Source: JBCCMF01 sp038747545 (GTDB lineage: Bacteria; Bacteroidota; Rhodothermia; Rhodothermales; JBCCMF01). Taken from it: a stretch of DNA of 64,000 bases. Position numbers and translations under genes: made by a program. This document shows positions 8,849 through 16,626 of this stretch, one piece after another. The stretch is from NCBI GenBank assembly GCA_038747545.1, contig JBCDJT010000001.1, forward strand, positions 39,451-103,450, written 5' to 3'. Every line of letters starts with the position of its first letter. Position 1 is the stretch's first letter. The notes under the pieces are model-generated. The model was not told the origin of the DNA. It worked only from the letters and a program-made list of their open reading frames with translations, and did no database searches.

Positions 8849-9163
8849 TTACTTGCGGGGCATACGGGCGAGGTCACGCTCCACGCTGGAGGTATCAACG
8901 TCCCACGCGTTGTCTGCAGGTTGGTCCGTGGCATCAGCCTCCTGGCTGGCGCGGGCGTCGAGCTTTTGCTCCATCGAGGCTTTCATGGTCTCCACCTGTG
9001 CCTCCAGCTGCTGGAGACGATCTTCCATCCAGCGGGTCTGGGCGCGCACCTTCTCGCCAATGGCCCTACGGGTCTCTTCGCCGCGGCTGGGGGCGAGCAA
9101 GGTGCCTGTGGCGTAGCCGCCTGCGAAGGCAGCCAGCGCTGTGATGAGGGTGTCGATTCGCAT
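8849..9163 (-). CDS. YtxH-like small membrane-anchored protein
   Basis: The 104-residue product starts at ATG 9163 with one hydrophobic segment (about residues 5-24, ending GGYATGTLLAPSRGEETR). This glycine-rich helix followed by an APxxG turn is the YtxH-domain pattern. A charged helical region follows (residues 30-70, likely coiled coil, QQLEAQVETMKASMEQKL), then a short acidic tail. YtxH-like proteins are envelope or stress-associated proteins of uncertain function. A longer upstream frame reaching 9463 runs through the NlpC gene on the other strand and is not believed. It is transcribed divergently from the NlpC/P60 gene with an 82-bp gap. Confidence 0.75.
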   Translation of the reverse strand: MRIDTLITALAAFAGGYATGTLLAPSRGEETRRAIGEKVRAQTRWMEDRLQQLEAQVETMKASMEQKLDARASQEADATDQPADNAWDVDTSSVERDLARMPRK

Positions 9164-9245
9164 AGAAGTGGGCCGAATGGATGGACTGGCACTGTTTCTG
9201 CAAACCCCGGTATTTTCTGGCTGTTCCACCTCTTCCGGTTCACCC

Positions 9246-9980
9246 ATGCCCATCCGGTACGCCTCGCTAGACTCACATCGAGACAGCACTCGTCCTCTCC
9301 TGTTGATCGGCCTCGTCTTTGTTGCGCTGCTCGCATCAGGCTGTTCGGGTGCGCGCCACACGTCATCAGTAGAACGCTCCGAGCAGCTTCCGCCCAGGGT
9401 CATCCAGCAAGCGGAACGCGTCGACGACGTGCCTCGGCGCTCGAAGGTGGCCGAGCAGTCCACACGGATCCATGCGCAGTTGGTCGACGCCTACGCTACC
9501 TGGGAGGGCACCCCGTATCGATGGGGGGGCAATGGCCCCAACAGCTTCGACTGCTCGGGCCTGATCGTGCGCGTGTTCAAGGATGTGATGGCTATCAACC
9601 TGCCCCGTACCACGCACCAGATGCTGAACGAAGGAGAATGGGTGGCACGAGACGCCCTGCGGGTGGGCGACCTTGTGTTTTTCAAGCCCAACCCCAAGGG
9701 CAACCACGCAGGCATCTACCTGGGCAACGACACCTTCTTCCATGCCTCATCGAGCCGGGGCGTCATGCAGTCTCGCCTCGACGAGCCTTACTGGCAACGG
9801 TCCTACCACAGCGCGCGGCGCGTGATACCATGGGCTGAAGATGAGGCCTACACCAGTCGTCAGCTTCGCGCACGCACAACGGTGCAGCCGCAGCAACAGC
9901 AGTCGCACACCACGCCTCCACAGCGCCGAGCCACCGTCCAAGACCGCAAGACGTCCGGGTCGTCGCGCCGCGGTTGGTAG
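9246..9980 (+). CDS. NlpC/P60-family cell wall hydrolase lipoprotein
   Basis: This cysteine peptidase probably cleaves peptide bonds in peptidoglycan stems. ATG 9246 gives a signal peptide with hydrophobic core LLLIGLVFVALLASGC, lipidated at Cys33. The C-terminal catalytic domain (about residues 75-195) shows Cys103 in NSFDCSGLIVRVF, His154 in GNHAGIYLGND, and a third His166 in FFHASSS. The last 50 residues are rich in Gln, Arg and Ser and probably disordered. A frame extension back to 9141 would bury the signal peptide and is rejected. It is followed by a terminator at 10045-10081 just ahead of greA. The final substrate bond is inferred from the family. Confidence 0.92.
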   Translation: MPIRYASLDSHRDSTRPLLLIGLVFVALLASGCSGARHTSSVERSEQLPPRVIQQAERVDDVPRRSKVAEQSTRIHAQLVDAYATWEGTPYRWGGNGPNSFDCSGLIVRVFKDVMAINLPRTTHQMLNEGEWVARDALRVGDLVFFKPNPKGNHAGIYLGNDTFFHASSSRGVMQSRLDEPYWQRSYHSARRVIPWAEDEAYTSRQLRARTTVQPQQQQSHTTPPQRRATVQDRKTSGSSRRGW

Positions 9981-10028
9981 CGGATCCTTTTTGCAGGGCT
10001 GGTGTTGATGGGCGTCCTTAACAAAATT

Positions 10029-10081
10029 CGGGGAATGCCCCGCATCGCCGCTGCCCACACTGGGTCGTGGCGACTTTTTTT
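10029..10081 (+). terminator. Tandem hairpins with T-run just upstream of greA
   Basis: A 5-bp GC hairpin (CGGGG/CCCCG, 10029-10042) is followed by a longer hairpin. In the second, TCGCC 10045-10049 pairs with GGCGA 10069-10073 and CCCA pairs with TGGG inside, then seven T residues (10075-10081). This is a good intrinsic terminator for the NlpC gene, but its end is only 25 nt before the greA ATG, so it may instead act in the greA leader as an attenuator. Confidence 0.7.
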
Positions 10082-10106
10082 ATACCCGCCCACAAGGTGT
10101 ACCGCC

Positions 10107-10580
10107 ATGAGCAAGACGGTTTATCTGACGCAGGAAGCACTCGACAACCTCAAAAGCGAGCTTCAATTTCTCAAGACCAAAGAGCGCACCCGCATCTCGC
10201 AAGCGATCGCTGAAGCCCGTGCGCAAGGCGACCTTTCCGAAAACGCCGAATACGACGCCGCCAAGGATGCGCAAGGCTTGCTTGAGGCGCGGATCGCCAA
10301 GATGGAGAATACGGTAGCCAGCGCGCGCGTCATCGACGAGAGCCAGATCGACACCAGCAAGGCTTACATCCTGTCGAAGGTGACCGTCAAGAATCTGGCG
10401 AACAAGATGCAGCAGACCTACACGCTGGTCGCTGCCCAGGAAGCCGACATTAGCAAAAACAAAATCTCTGTGGATAGCCCGATTGGCAAGGGGCTGCTCG
10501 GCAAAGCAGTAGGCGACCAGGTACAGATCAAGGTGCCCGCGGGCAAGCTCACGTTCGAGATCGTCGATATTAACCGCTAG
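10107..10580 (+). CDS. greA: Transcription elongation factor GreA
   Basis: GreA rescues backtracked RNA polymerase by stimulating transcript cleavage through its secondary channel. The 157-residue product begins at ATG 10107 (MSKTVYLTQEALDNL). The N-terminal coiled coil carries the acidic tip GDLSENAEYDAAKDAQ (about residues 37-52), and the C-terminal globular domain ends with ISVDSPIGKGLLGK and an FEIVDI strand. Length and domain order are normal. A longer frame from 10002 crosses a terminator and is not used. It lies 12 bp upstream of the threonine aldolase gene, so the two may be cotranscribed. The hairpin pair immediately upstream suggests leader control or a very short 5' UTR. Confidence 0.95.
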   Translation: MSKTVYLTQEALDNLKSELQFLKTKERTRISQAIAEARAQGDLSENAEYDAAKDAQGLLEARIAKMENTVASARVIDESQIDTSKAYILSKVTVKNLANKMQQTYTLVAAQEADISKNKISVDSPIGKGLLGKAVGDQVQIKVPAGKLTFEIVDINR

Positions 10581-10592
10581 CGCCTACTCGCC

Positions 10593-11633
10593 ATGTACGA
10601 CCTCCGCAGCGATACCGTCACCCGCCCCACCGACGGCATGCGTCAAGCCATGTATGAGGCGGAGGTGGGCGACGATGTCTTCGGCGAAGACCGCACCGTG
10701 CTCCGCTTGCAGGAGCGCGTAGCTGCGCTGCTCGGAAAGGAGGCCGCGCTGTTCGTCCCGTCGGGCACGATGGGCAACCAGATTGCCCTCGCGGTGCAGA
10801 CCAACCCCGGCGACGAGGTGATCGTGGAGCGCAGCATGCACGTCTTCAACTACGAGTCGGGCGCGGGCGGGCTGATCTCGGGGGTGCAATTCAACGTTCT
10901 CGACGGCGCCAACGGCGTGCTCTCGGCTGAGCAGGTTCGGCGGGCGGTACGCCCCGGTTACTATTGGGAGCCGCGTTCGCGCATGATCTGGCTGGAGAAC
11001 ACGCTCAACAAGGCGGGCGGCGTCATTTACCCGCTCGACACGATACACGACATCGCCAGCGTGGCGGGCGCGCATGAACTCGGCTTCCACCTGGACGGCG
11101 CTCGGCTGTGGAATGCTTCGGCAGCATCTGGCGTTACGGAGGCCGAGTACGCGGCGCCGTTTGACACCGTTAACGTGTGCCTCTCTAAGGGACTGGGTAC
11201 GCCCGTCGGCTCCGTCCTGGCGGGATCAACGGAAACCATGCAGCGGGCACACCGGATGCGCAAGGTGCTGGGCGGCGGCATGCGGCAGGTGGGCATCCTG
11301 GCCGCCGCAGGCCTCTACGCCCTCGACCATCACCGGGCTCGCCTCACCGAAGATCATGCCAACGCGCAACGCTTGGCCCAAGGGTTGGCCGGCCTCTCTG
11401 CCTTCTCGATGGAGGGGCGAAGCGTAGACACCAACATTGTCATGTTCGACACCGTTGAGAGCGATGCACTCAGCGCACTCGACCTGATGAAGGCCCATGG
11501 GATCTTTATGGTGCCCTTCGGCCCAAACACGATTCGCGCCACGACCCACTTGGACCTCTCCGCTAACGACATCGACGCCGTGCTGTCTGTTCTGCGTCGT
11601 ATCTTCGCCCCAACGACCATCGCCACCTCCTAA
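10593..11633 (+). CDS. ltaE: Low-specificity L-threonine aldolase
   Basis: This PLP enzyme splits L-threonine or L-allo-threonine into glycine and acetaldehyde. The 346-residue product has the family opening DLRSDTVTRPTDGMRQAM, the cofactor aspartate in GFHLDGARLWN (about residue 168), and the Schiff-base lysine Lys199 in CLSKGLGTPVGSVLAG. Length is typical. It sits between greA and lysA, with 12-bp gaps on either side, which suggests one transcript through all three; the grouping looks like simple packing and not a shared pathway. Confidence 0.93.
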   Translation: MYDLRSDTVTRPTDGMRQAMYEAEVGDDVFGEDRTVLRLQERVAALLGKEAALFVPSGTMGNQIALAVQTNPGDEVIVERSMHVFNYESGAGGLISGVQFNVLDGANGVLSAEQVRRAVRPGYYWEPRSRMIWLENTLNKAGGVIYPLDTIHDIASVAGAHELGFHLDGARLWNASAASGVTEAEYAAPFDTVNVCLSKGLGTPVGSVLAGSTETMQRAHRMRKVLGGGMRQVGILAAAGLYALDHHRARLTEDHANAQRLAQGLAGLSAFSMEGRSVDTNIVMFDTVESDALSALDLMKAHGIFMVPFGPNTIRATTHLDLSANDIDAVLSVLRRIFAPTTIATS

Positions 11634-11645
11634 CTCCAGCCTCCG

Positions 11646-12881
11646 ATGCAATCCGTACTGGCAGATGCCTACCTCGACATCGCCGAGCGCTTCGGGACGC
11701 CGACGTACGTGTACGACCTCGGCATTGTCCGCAAGCAGTGCCAACTGCTGAAGCACCACCTGCGCGATGTCCCCTGCGACCTGCTGTACGCGATGAAAGC
11801 GAATGCCAACCCGAGCATCCTGCAGGTGATGCGCGATGAGGGCTTGGGCATCGATGCGGTCTCGCCAGCGGAGATGCTGGTCGCGCTGCAGTTAGGGTTC
11901 GCGCCTGAGCATGTGCTATTCTCGGCGAATAACATGACCGATGCCGAGATGCACAGCGCTCACCAAGCTGGCGTGCTCCTCAACATCGGCGAGTTGTCGC
12001 GGCTGGAGCGCTACGGACACGCCTACCCAGGCTCGGCGGTCAGCATCCGGCTCAATCCGCAGATCGGCGCTGGGCACCACGACCACGTCATCACAGGCGG
12101 CGCCAAGTCTAAGTTCGGGATTCCCGTGGACGAGGCTGAGGCCATCAAGTCCGTTGCTCAGCGCTACGGGCTCGCCATCGTCGGGCTACACCAGCACATC
12201 GGCAGTGGGATCCTCAACACGGAAGTGCTCTGGCAAGCCATCGAGGTGATGCTCCAGGCCGCCGAGGCGTTCCCGTCGGTGCGCATCCTCAACTTTGGTG
12301 GCGGGCTCGGCGTCCCCTACCGCCCGGATGAAGCCGCATTCGACTTCGAGAACTTCCGTGCCCGCATCGTGGAGCCACTGCTCAGCTTCAAAGACCGGCA
12401 TCCCAACCCCGACCTTCAGTACCGCTTCGAACCCGGCCGCTTCCTCGTCGCTCAATCGGGGGTGCTGCTCGCCGAAGCCAACACGGTGAAGTCAGCGAAT
12501 GGACGTACCTTCGTGGGCACCGACACGGGCATGAACCACCTGATCCGCCCAGGGATGTACGGCGCTTACCACCACATCGTCAACCTCAGTAACCCTTCTG
12601 GGAACGAGCAGGCGTTCGACGTCGTGGGCAATATCTGCGAATCGACCGATGTGTTCGCTCGCGACCGCCAACTCGCCGAGGTGCGCGAAGGCGACGTGCT
12701 CGCGTTCTTGGATGCTGGTGCCTATGGCTTCTCGATGGCCTCGGACTATAACCTCCGCAGCTTTCCCGCCGAAGTGATCATCGATGGCGGCGAAGTAATC
12801 CTGTCACGCGAACGGGAGTCGGCAGAAGACTATGCGGAGCGTTTCCTACAGGCGTACGATGCCTTTGCGCGCTTAGCCTAA
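11646..12881 (+). CDS. lysA: Diaminopimelate decarboxylase
   Basis: LysA performs the last step of lysine synthesis, decarboxylating meso-diaminopimelate. The 411-residue fold-III PLP enzyme has the cofactor lysine Lys51 in LLYAMKANANPS, the GLHQHIGSGI motif near residues 180-189, the phosphate-binding FGGGLGVPY near 218, and the C-terminal substrate motif GNICESTDVFARDR followed by DAGAYGFSMASDYN. Start ATG 11646 gives a family-like N-terminus. The stop codon at 12879-12881 directly abuts the stop codon of the convergent FAH gene (12882), leaving no spacer. Confidence 0.94.
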   Translation: MQSVLADAYLDIAERFGTPTYVYDLGIVRKQCQLLKHHLRDVPCDLLYAMKANANPSILQVMRDEGLGIDAVSPAEMLVALQLGFAPEHVLFSANNMTDAEMHSAHQAGVLLNIGELSRLERYGHAYPGSAVSIRLNPQIGAGHHDHVITGGAKSKFGIPVDEAEAIKSVAQRYGLAIVGLHQHIGSGILNTEVLWQAIEVMLQAAEAFPSVRILNFGGGLGVPYRPDEAAFDFENFRARIVEPLLSFKDRHPNPDLQYRFEPGRFLVAQSGVLLAEANTVKSANGRTFVGTDTGMNHLIRPGMYGAYHHIVNLSNPSGNEQAFDVVGNICESTDVFARDRQLAEVREGDVLAFLDAGAYGFSMASDYNLRSFPAEVIIDGGEVILSRERESAEDYAERFLQAYDAFARLA

Positions 12882-13538
12882 TCACACTACGGACACGTCC
12901 AGGCCGGGCAGGCCGCTCACCTCGGCGCGTAGCGTATCTCCAGCCTTCACGGGGCCAACGCCTTCGGGTGTGCCTGTGTAGATGAGATCGCCGGGCTCCA
13001 GCGTGAAGATGTGCGAGGCGTAACTGATGAGGTGGGCGACGGAAAAGATCATGTCGCTCGTGTGGCCGTGCTGGCGCGTCTCACCATTGACTGCGACTTG
13101 GATGTCAAGGTTTTGCGGATCGGGCACCTCGGCAGCAGGCACGAAGTCGCCGAGAGGGGCAAACGTGTCAAAGCCCTTAGCCACGCTCCACGGGTGCCCC
13201 TTTGCCTTGGCGCGGGCTTGGATGTCGCGGGCGGTCATGTCGAGCCCGACCGCATAGCCTGCCACATGGTTGAGCGCAGCCGCCTCGGCAATCTTGGAGC
13301 CGCCTGTGCCGATGAGCACGACCAGTTCGACTTCATGGTGGACGTCGGCAGACTGCGGCGGCAGGACGATGCTTTCGCCATCCCCGATGAGCGCCGTGGC
13401 AGGCTTTAGGAAGATCATCGGCTCGCTCGGGACGGCGCTTTTCATCTCAGCGGCATGCTTGGCGTAGTTGCGGCCGATGCAGAGCAGCTTGCCAGGATGA
13501 AATGTCGTTGAGGAACCGGGTACGGACAGGCTGCGCAT
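12882..13538 (-). CDS. Fumarylacetoacetate hydrolase (FAH) family protein
   Basis: The 218-residue product has the compact FAH fold shared by acylpyruvases, oxaloacetate tautomerases and catechol-pathway hydratases. Diagnostic stretches are LLCIGRNYAKHAAEM at residues 18-32, the metal-binding EVELVVLIG (residues 69-77) with VGLDMTARDIQ near 97-107, and the C-terminal LEPGDLIYTGTPEGVG. Short members like this are usually annotated as acylpyruvase or hydratase/isomerase. The exact substrate cannot be told from sequence. It is convergent with lysA and divergent from rplU, with 110 bp to the rplU start. Confidence 0.86.
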   Translation of the reverse strand: MRSLSVPGSSTTFHPGKLLCIGRNYAKHAAEMKSAVPSEPMIFLKPATALIGDGESIVLPPQSADVHHEVELVVLIGTGGSKIAEAAALNHVAGYAVGLDMTARDIQARAKAKGHPWSVAKGFDTFAPLGDFVPAAEVPDPQNLDIQVAVNGETRQHGHTSDMIFSVAHLISYASHIFTLEPGDLIYTGTPEGVGPVKAGDTLRAEVSGLPGLDVSVV

Positions 13539-13648
13539 GGGTCAGGATCTTGGATCGCGGAGGAGCGCACGCTATCTTGTGAAGCTAACCCGTTTTTTAC
13601 ACGCTCTCGCGTCGGTAGCCAACCCGGCGCTCCAAAGAAGAGGAACGT

Positions 13649-13960
13649 ATGTACGCCATCGTAGAAATTGCTGGCAAGCAGTATAAGGTACAGGAGAACG
13701 CCAAGCTGTACGTGCCGCTGTTGAAAGCCAATGAAGAGGACACCATCACCTTGGACAACGTGCTGCTCATCGGCGGCAACGGCGACACGCACGTTGGCGC
13801 GCCCGTGGTGGAAGGTGCTAGCGTAGGCGCCACGGTGCTGGGCCACGTCAAGGCCGACAAGATCATCGTCTTCAAGAAGAAGCGCCGCAAAGGCTACAAG
13901 GTCAAGAACGGCCACCGTCAGCAGTACACACAGATTCGTATCGACAGCATCAGCGTTTGA
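13649..13960 (+). CDS. rplU: Ribosomal protein bL21
   Basis: The 103-residue product is large-subunit protein L21, which binds 23S rRNA. It shows MYAIVEIAGKQYKV at the N-terminus and the conserved KKKRRKGYKVKNGHRQQYT signature at residues 75-93. A purine-rich AGAAGAGGAA lies just before ATG 13649. It pairs with rpmA 111 bp downstream, the usual order in bacteria. Confidence 0.97.
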   Translation: MYAIVEIAGKQYKVQENAKLYVPLLKANEEDTITLDNVLLIGGNGDTHVGAPVVEGASVGATVLGHVKADKIIVFKKKRRKGYKVKNGHRQQYTQIRIDSISV

Positions 13961-13979
13961 CCGCTGGCGCGCTTGTGAG

Positions 13980-14046
13980 AGAGATGGCCTGTGAGGCTAT
14001 TGCACGCTCAAAACGGCTCCTCACACAAGCTCCACAGACCATCTCT
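13980..14046 (+). promoter_or_regulatory. Imperfect hairpin in the rplU-rpmA spacer
   Basis: AGAGATGG (13980-13987) pairs with CCATCTCT (14039-14046). After one C/A mismatch, CTGTG (13989-13993) pairs with CACAG (14033-14037). A competing inner pairing GTGAGG/CCTCAC (13991-13996 with 14019-14024) is also possible. No U-run follows, so it is not a standard terminator. It could be an mRNA processing or translational control element. Confidence 0.45.
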
Positions 14047-14071
14047 AAGCTAGACTAAAGGAGGACTCCTC

Positions 14072-14329
14072 ATGGCACATAAGAAAGGTGTAGGCTCATC
14101 CAAGAACGGCCGCGACTCAAACCCGAACATGCTCGGCGTCAAAGTCTTCAGCGGCTCCTTCGTGAAAGCTGGCGGCATCATTGTGCGTCAGCGCGGCACC
14201 AAGTTTTACCCCGGCCAGAACGTAGGCCGCGGCGGCGACGACACGCTCTTCGCCAAAGCCAGCGGCACCGTCTCGTTCACGCGCGGACGCAACGACCGCA
14301 AGTTTGTCCACGTGCTGGACGAAGGCTAA
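14072..14329 (+). CDS. rpmA: Ribosomal protein bL27
   Basis: The 85-residue product is large-subunit protein L27, whose N-terminal tail reaches the peptidyl transferase centre. It has MAHKKGVGSSKNGRDSNP, then GGIIVRQRGTKFYPG (residues 33-47) and GRGGDDTLFA. The start at ATG 14072 is supported by a strong Shine-Dalgarno sequence AAAGGAGG (14058-14065), with a 6-nt spacer. A terminator follows at 14354-14387. Confidence 0.97.
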   Translation: MAHKKGVGSSKNGRDSNPNMLGVKVFSGSFVKAGGIIVRQRGTKFYPGQNVGRGGDDTLFAKASGTVSFTRGRNDRKFVHVLDEG

Positions 14330-14353
14330 ACGCTACACATTGGCAGTATCTTG

Positions 14354-14387
14354 GCCTCCATCCCCTCTGCGGCGTGGAGGCTTTTTT
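14354..14387 (+). terminator. Rho-independent terminator after rpmA
   Basis: A 7-bp stem GCCTCCA/TGGAGGC (14354-14360 with 14375-14381) closes a 14-nt loop and is followed directly by six T residues (14382-14387). It ends the rplU-rpmA transcript. Confidence 0.88.
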
Positions 14388-14466
14388 CGTATCTCGGGGT
14401 GAGCTCTTTAGACGCACCGCGCGCTTTCAGAGGTCGACTTTCCTTCATAGTCACTTTCCACTCCCA

Positions 14467-15705
14467 ATGCTAGACTTACGCCATCACTTCCACCTGCCCG
14501 ACGAACCGGGTGCCGTAGAGCTACGCGCGTTTACGCACGGGCTCCAGCCGAAGACGGTGCCCGCGATGATGGCGCACTTTGTATCGGACTGGCAGGAGCG
14601 CGGCGTGGATGCGTGGAACCAGGTGCCCAATCACTGGCGGGCTGGCTCTGGCGATGGCCTCGGCTGGTGGACGTTGCCCACATACCTCGGCGATCAGTTC
14701 ATTGCGCCGATGTTGAACGCGCCAGCAGGCACCTGCATCATGCAGCCCAATGTCAACTGGATCGTGCAGGCATTGCTCTCGGCACCCGAGCCGCTGCGGG
14801 ACAGACGGAAGATCGTTGTCACTGCGAACGCGTTTCCGTCAGTGCTCCATACGGTGCGGCGATGGCAAGACGTGTTTGACCTCGATCTCGTCGTTCTTCC
14901 GGCCACGCCGGAAGGGTTTGTCGATCAGGAAGCTGTGCTGGAGGCCGTTGACGAAGCAACGGCGTGGGTCTTTCTCAGCCATGTGGGCTTCACCACGGGT
15001 GAGCGGCTGCCAGATGGATTTCTCAGGCAGGTGAGCGAGCGATGCCATGCCATCGGCGCCCTGTTCGCCATCGACGGGTACCATGCCACCGCCTCCATCC
15101 CTACCGATGTTGTCGCACTCGGTGCGGACGTATACTTTGGCGGCTTGCTCAAGGAGGCGTGCGGCTCGTCGGGCAATGCGTACCTCTACCTCCGCGACGG
15201 GCTGGACGTGACGCCGCGCCTGACCGGCTGGTTTGGCGATGCCGATCCTTTCGGCTTCCAGTCGGTACCTCGTGCCCATCCCGACGTGCGCCAGCGCTTC
15301 CTCGGCGGCACGACCTCGGTCGCCTCGTTCTACCATGCCGTGGAGGGGCTGCGGCTGTTCCTCGACCTCGGCATCGACCGCGTCCACGCCGACGTGATGG
15401 AGAAGACGGCCTATGCCATCGACCGGGCGCAGGAATTAGGCCTCAACCTGCGCTCTCCCACTGCCCCAGACCGTCGCAGTGCCATGGTGCTGCTGGAGGT
15501 GCCCCACGCAGACCGGCTCGCGGCGTACCTCAAGCAGCAGCGCGTCTACACCGACAGCCGCAAAGGCCGCTTCCTGCGCATGGCGCCGTTCGCGTGGAAC
15601 ACCCAGGCCGACCTGGACCGCGCCTTCGACCTCATCGGCGAGGCGGTGCAGTCGGGCAACTACGTGGAACGCGCTCAGCTGTCCGCTGGCGGCCCGGTGA
15701 CTTGA
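14467..15705 (+). CDS. Class V aminotransferase-fold PLP enzyme, kynureninase-like
   Basis: The 412-residue product is a fold-I PLP enzyme of the class V/kynureninase/cysteine-desulfurase group. The cofactor aspartate is Asp203 in LFAIDGYHATASIP and the Schiff-base lysine is Lys229 in FGGLLKEACGSSGNAYLY. NVNWIVQALLS near residue 96 and QRFLGGTTSVASFYHAVEGL near 279-298 also fit kynureninase-like members. No other tryptophan-catabolism gene is nearby, so kynurenine is not assured as substrate. ATG 14467 is chosen because the frame upstream to 14374 runs back into the rpmA terminator. Its 3' end overlaps the convergent MtfA gene by 31 bp. Confidence 0.8.
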   Translation: MLDLRHHFHLPDEPGAVELRAFTHGLQPKTVPAMMAHFVSDWQERGVDAWNQVPNHWRAGSGDGLGWWTLPTYLGDQFIAPMLNAPAGTCIMQPNVNWIVQALLSAPEPLRDRRKIVVTANAFPSVLHTVRRWQDVFDLDLVVLPATPEGFVDQEAVLEAVDEATAWVFLSHVGFTTGERLPDGFLRQVSERCHAIGALFAIDGYHATASIPTDVVALGADVYFGGLLKEACGSSGNAYLYLRDGLDVTPRLTGWFGDADPFGFQSVPRAHPDVRQRFLGGTTSVASFYHAVEGLRLFLDLGIDRVHADVMEKTAYAIDRAQELGLNLRSPTAPDRRSAMVLLEVPHADRLAAYLKQQRVYTDSRKGRFLRMAPFAWNTQADLDRAFDLIGEAVQSGNYVERAQLSAGGPVT

Positions 15706-16565
15706 TCGGGTAGGCGGGGGTCGAATTGAAAGAGCGCCACGAGCGCATCGAACAGCGACCGATGGCGCGACCGTAGTTGGTTGGGACGCTCGAAGAAGTT
15801 CTCTACCGAGGTGGCGAAGAACTCGGCCGGGTTGGTAGCCCCGTAGGGGCGGATCAGCGAGGCGCGCTGCCGGATGCGCCGCATCTCGCGGTCCACCAGC
15901 GCTTCCCACGCGGGCACCGATCCGCGATCCATCAAGCCCGGCACGCCCTCCGCGTAGCCGCCGTGGAAGTCTAAGACGTGGGCCAGTTCGTGCAGGATGA
16001 CGTTGCTGCCGTCCTCGTCGTCATCCCACGCGTCCTCCACCGATGGGATCGAGAGCAGCACGGAGCCTTGCGCATGTACCATCCCGTCGAAGTCGGCGTC
16101 ATGACCGCCCGAGAAGTAGCCGTCGTCGAAGCGGTCGGGGAGAAAAACGATGCTGCGCTGTGCTGGCCAGGGCCAGTCTGGGCGACCGTGCAACATCAGC
16201 GCACCGGCAGCCGCCACAGCCCAGGTATGCTCGGGGTCGACGGTGGCGCCACGGACCCCCTCGAAGGTATGATCGGCGAGGTACTGCATGAACGCCGCCT
16301 CGTACCGTTGGCGCTCCGCGGCGTCAAAGTAACAATACCATCGAATATGCTCCCGAAGCCACGCTTGCATGGCGGGCGTCGGCGGTTGCTGGCGCGCACG
16401 GTACTGCCGGATGAGCCGCCGGGATCCTACGGCTGCAGTCAGTAACGCAGCCAGACTGCCCCACATCCAGCCCGGATAACCTAACGACTGTGCCACGACA
16501 CCTACTCCAAACCCCAGAACGATGCTCATCGCGCCTGGAAAGACCAAGTCTGAAAGACGTGCCAT
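15675..16565 (-). CDS. MtfA-like zinc metallopeptidase with N-terminal membrane segment
   Basis: The 296-residue product belongs to the M90/MtfA family. The zinc site HELAHVLDFHGG is at residues 192-203, with a downstream NPAEFFATSVENFFERP segment (about residues 257-273) supplying the third ligand. E. coli MtfA is soluble and binds the repressor Mlc; this protein instead begins with two hydrophobic segments (about residues 12-28 and 33-47), so it is probably membrane anchored. It is transcribed away from the FlgM-like gene, and the two share a 61-bp spacer. No Mlc-like regulator is seen here, so its role is likely general peptidase activity. Confidence 0.85.
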   Translation of the reverse strand: MARLSDLVFPGAMSIVLGFGVGVVAQSLGYPGWMWGSLAALLTAAVGSRRLIRQYRARQQPPTPAMQAWLREHIRWYCYFDAAERQRYEAAFMQYLADHTFEGVRGATVDPEHTWAVAAAGALMLHGRPDWPWPAQRSIVFLPDRFDDGYFSGGHDADFDGMVHAQGSVLLSIPSVEDAWDDDEDGSNVILHELAHVLDFHGGYAEGVPGLMDRGSVPAWEALVDREMRRIRQRASLIRPYGATNPAEFFATSVENFFERPNQLRSRHRSLFDALVALFQFDPRLPDQVTGPPADS

Positions 16566-16575
16566 GCCTTCTGCT

Positions 16576-16601
16576 TAAAGTTTAGCGGTTGCGGACGATA
16601 G
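16576..16601 (+). promoter_or_regulatory. Sigma-28 (FliA)-type promoter ahead of the FlgM-like gene
   Basis: TAAAGTTT (16576-16583) matches all eight positions of the classical flagellar sigma -35 element. GACGATAG (16594-16601) matches six of eight positions of the -10 element GCCGATAA, with the CGATA core intact. The spacer is 10 nt, against the usual 11. It lies within the 61-bp gap just before the FlgM-like gene, and transcription would start near 16608. Confidence 0.62.
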
Positions 16602-16626
16602 ACAAACCCCACCTTCGGCCCACTGT

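Noticed and set aside
8849..9463. N-terminal extension of the YtxH-like gene to 9463
   Set aside because: The extension runs antisense to the NlpC gene's signal peptide and catalytic domain; the membrane segment begins at the ATG at 9163.
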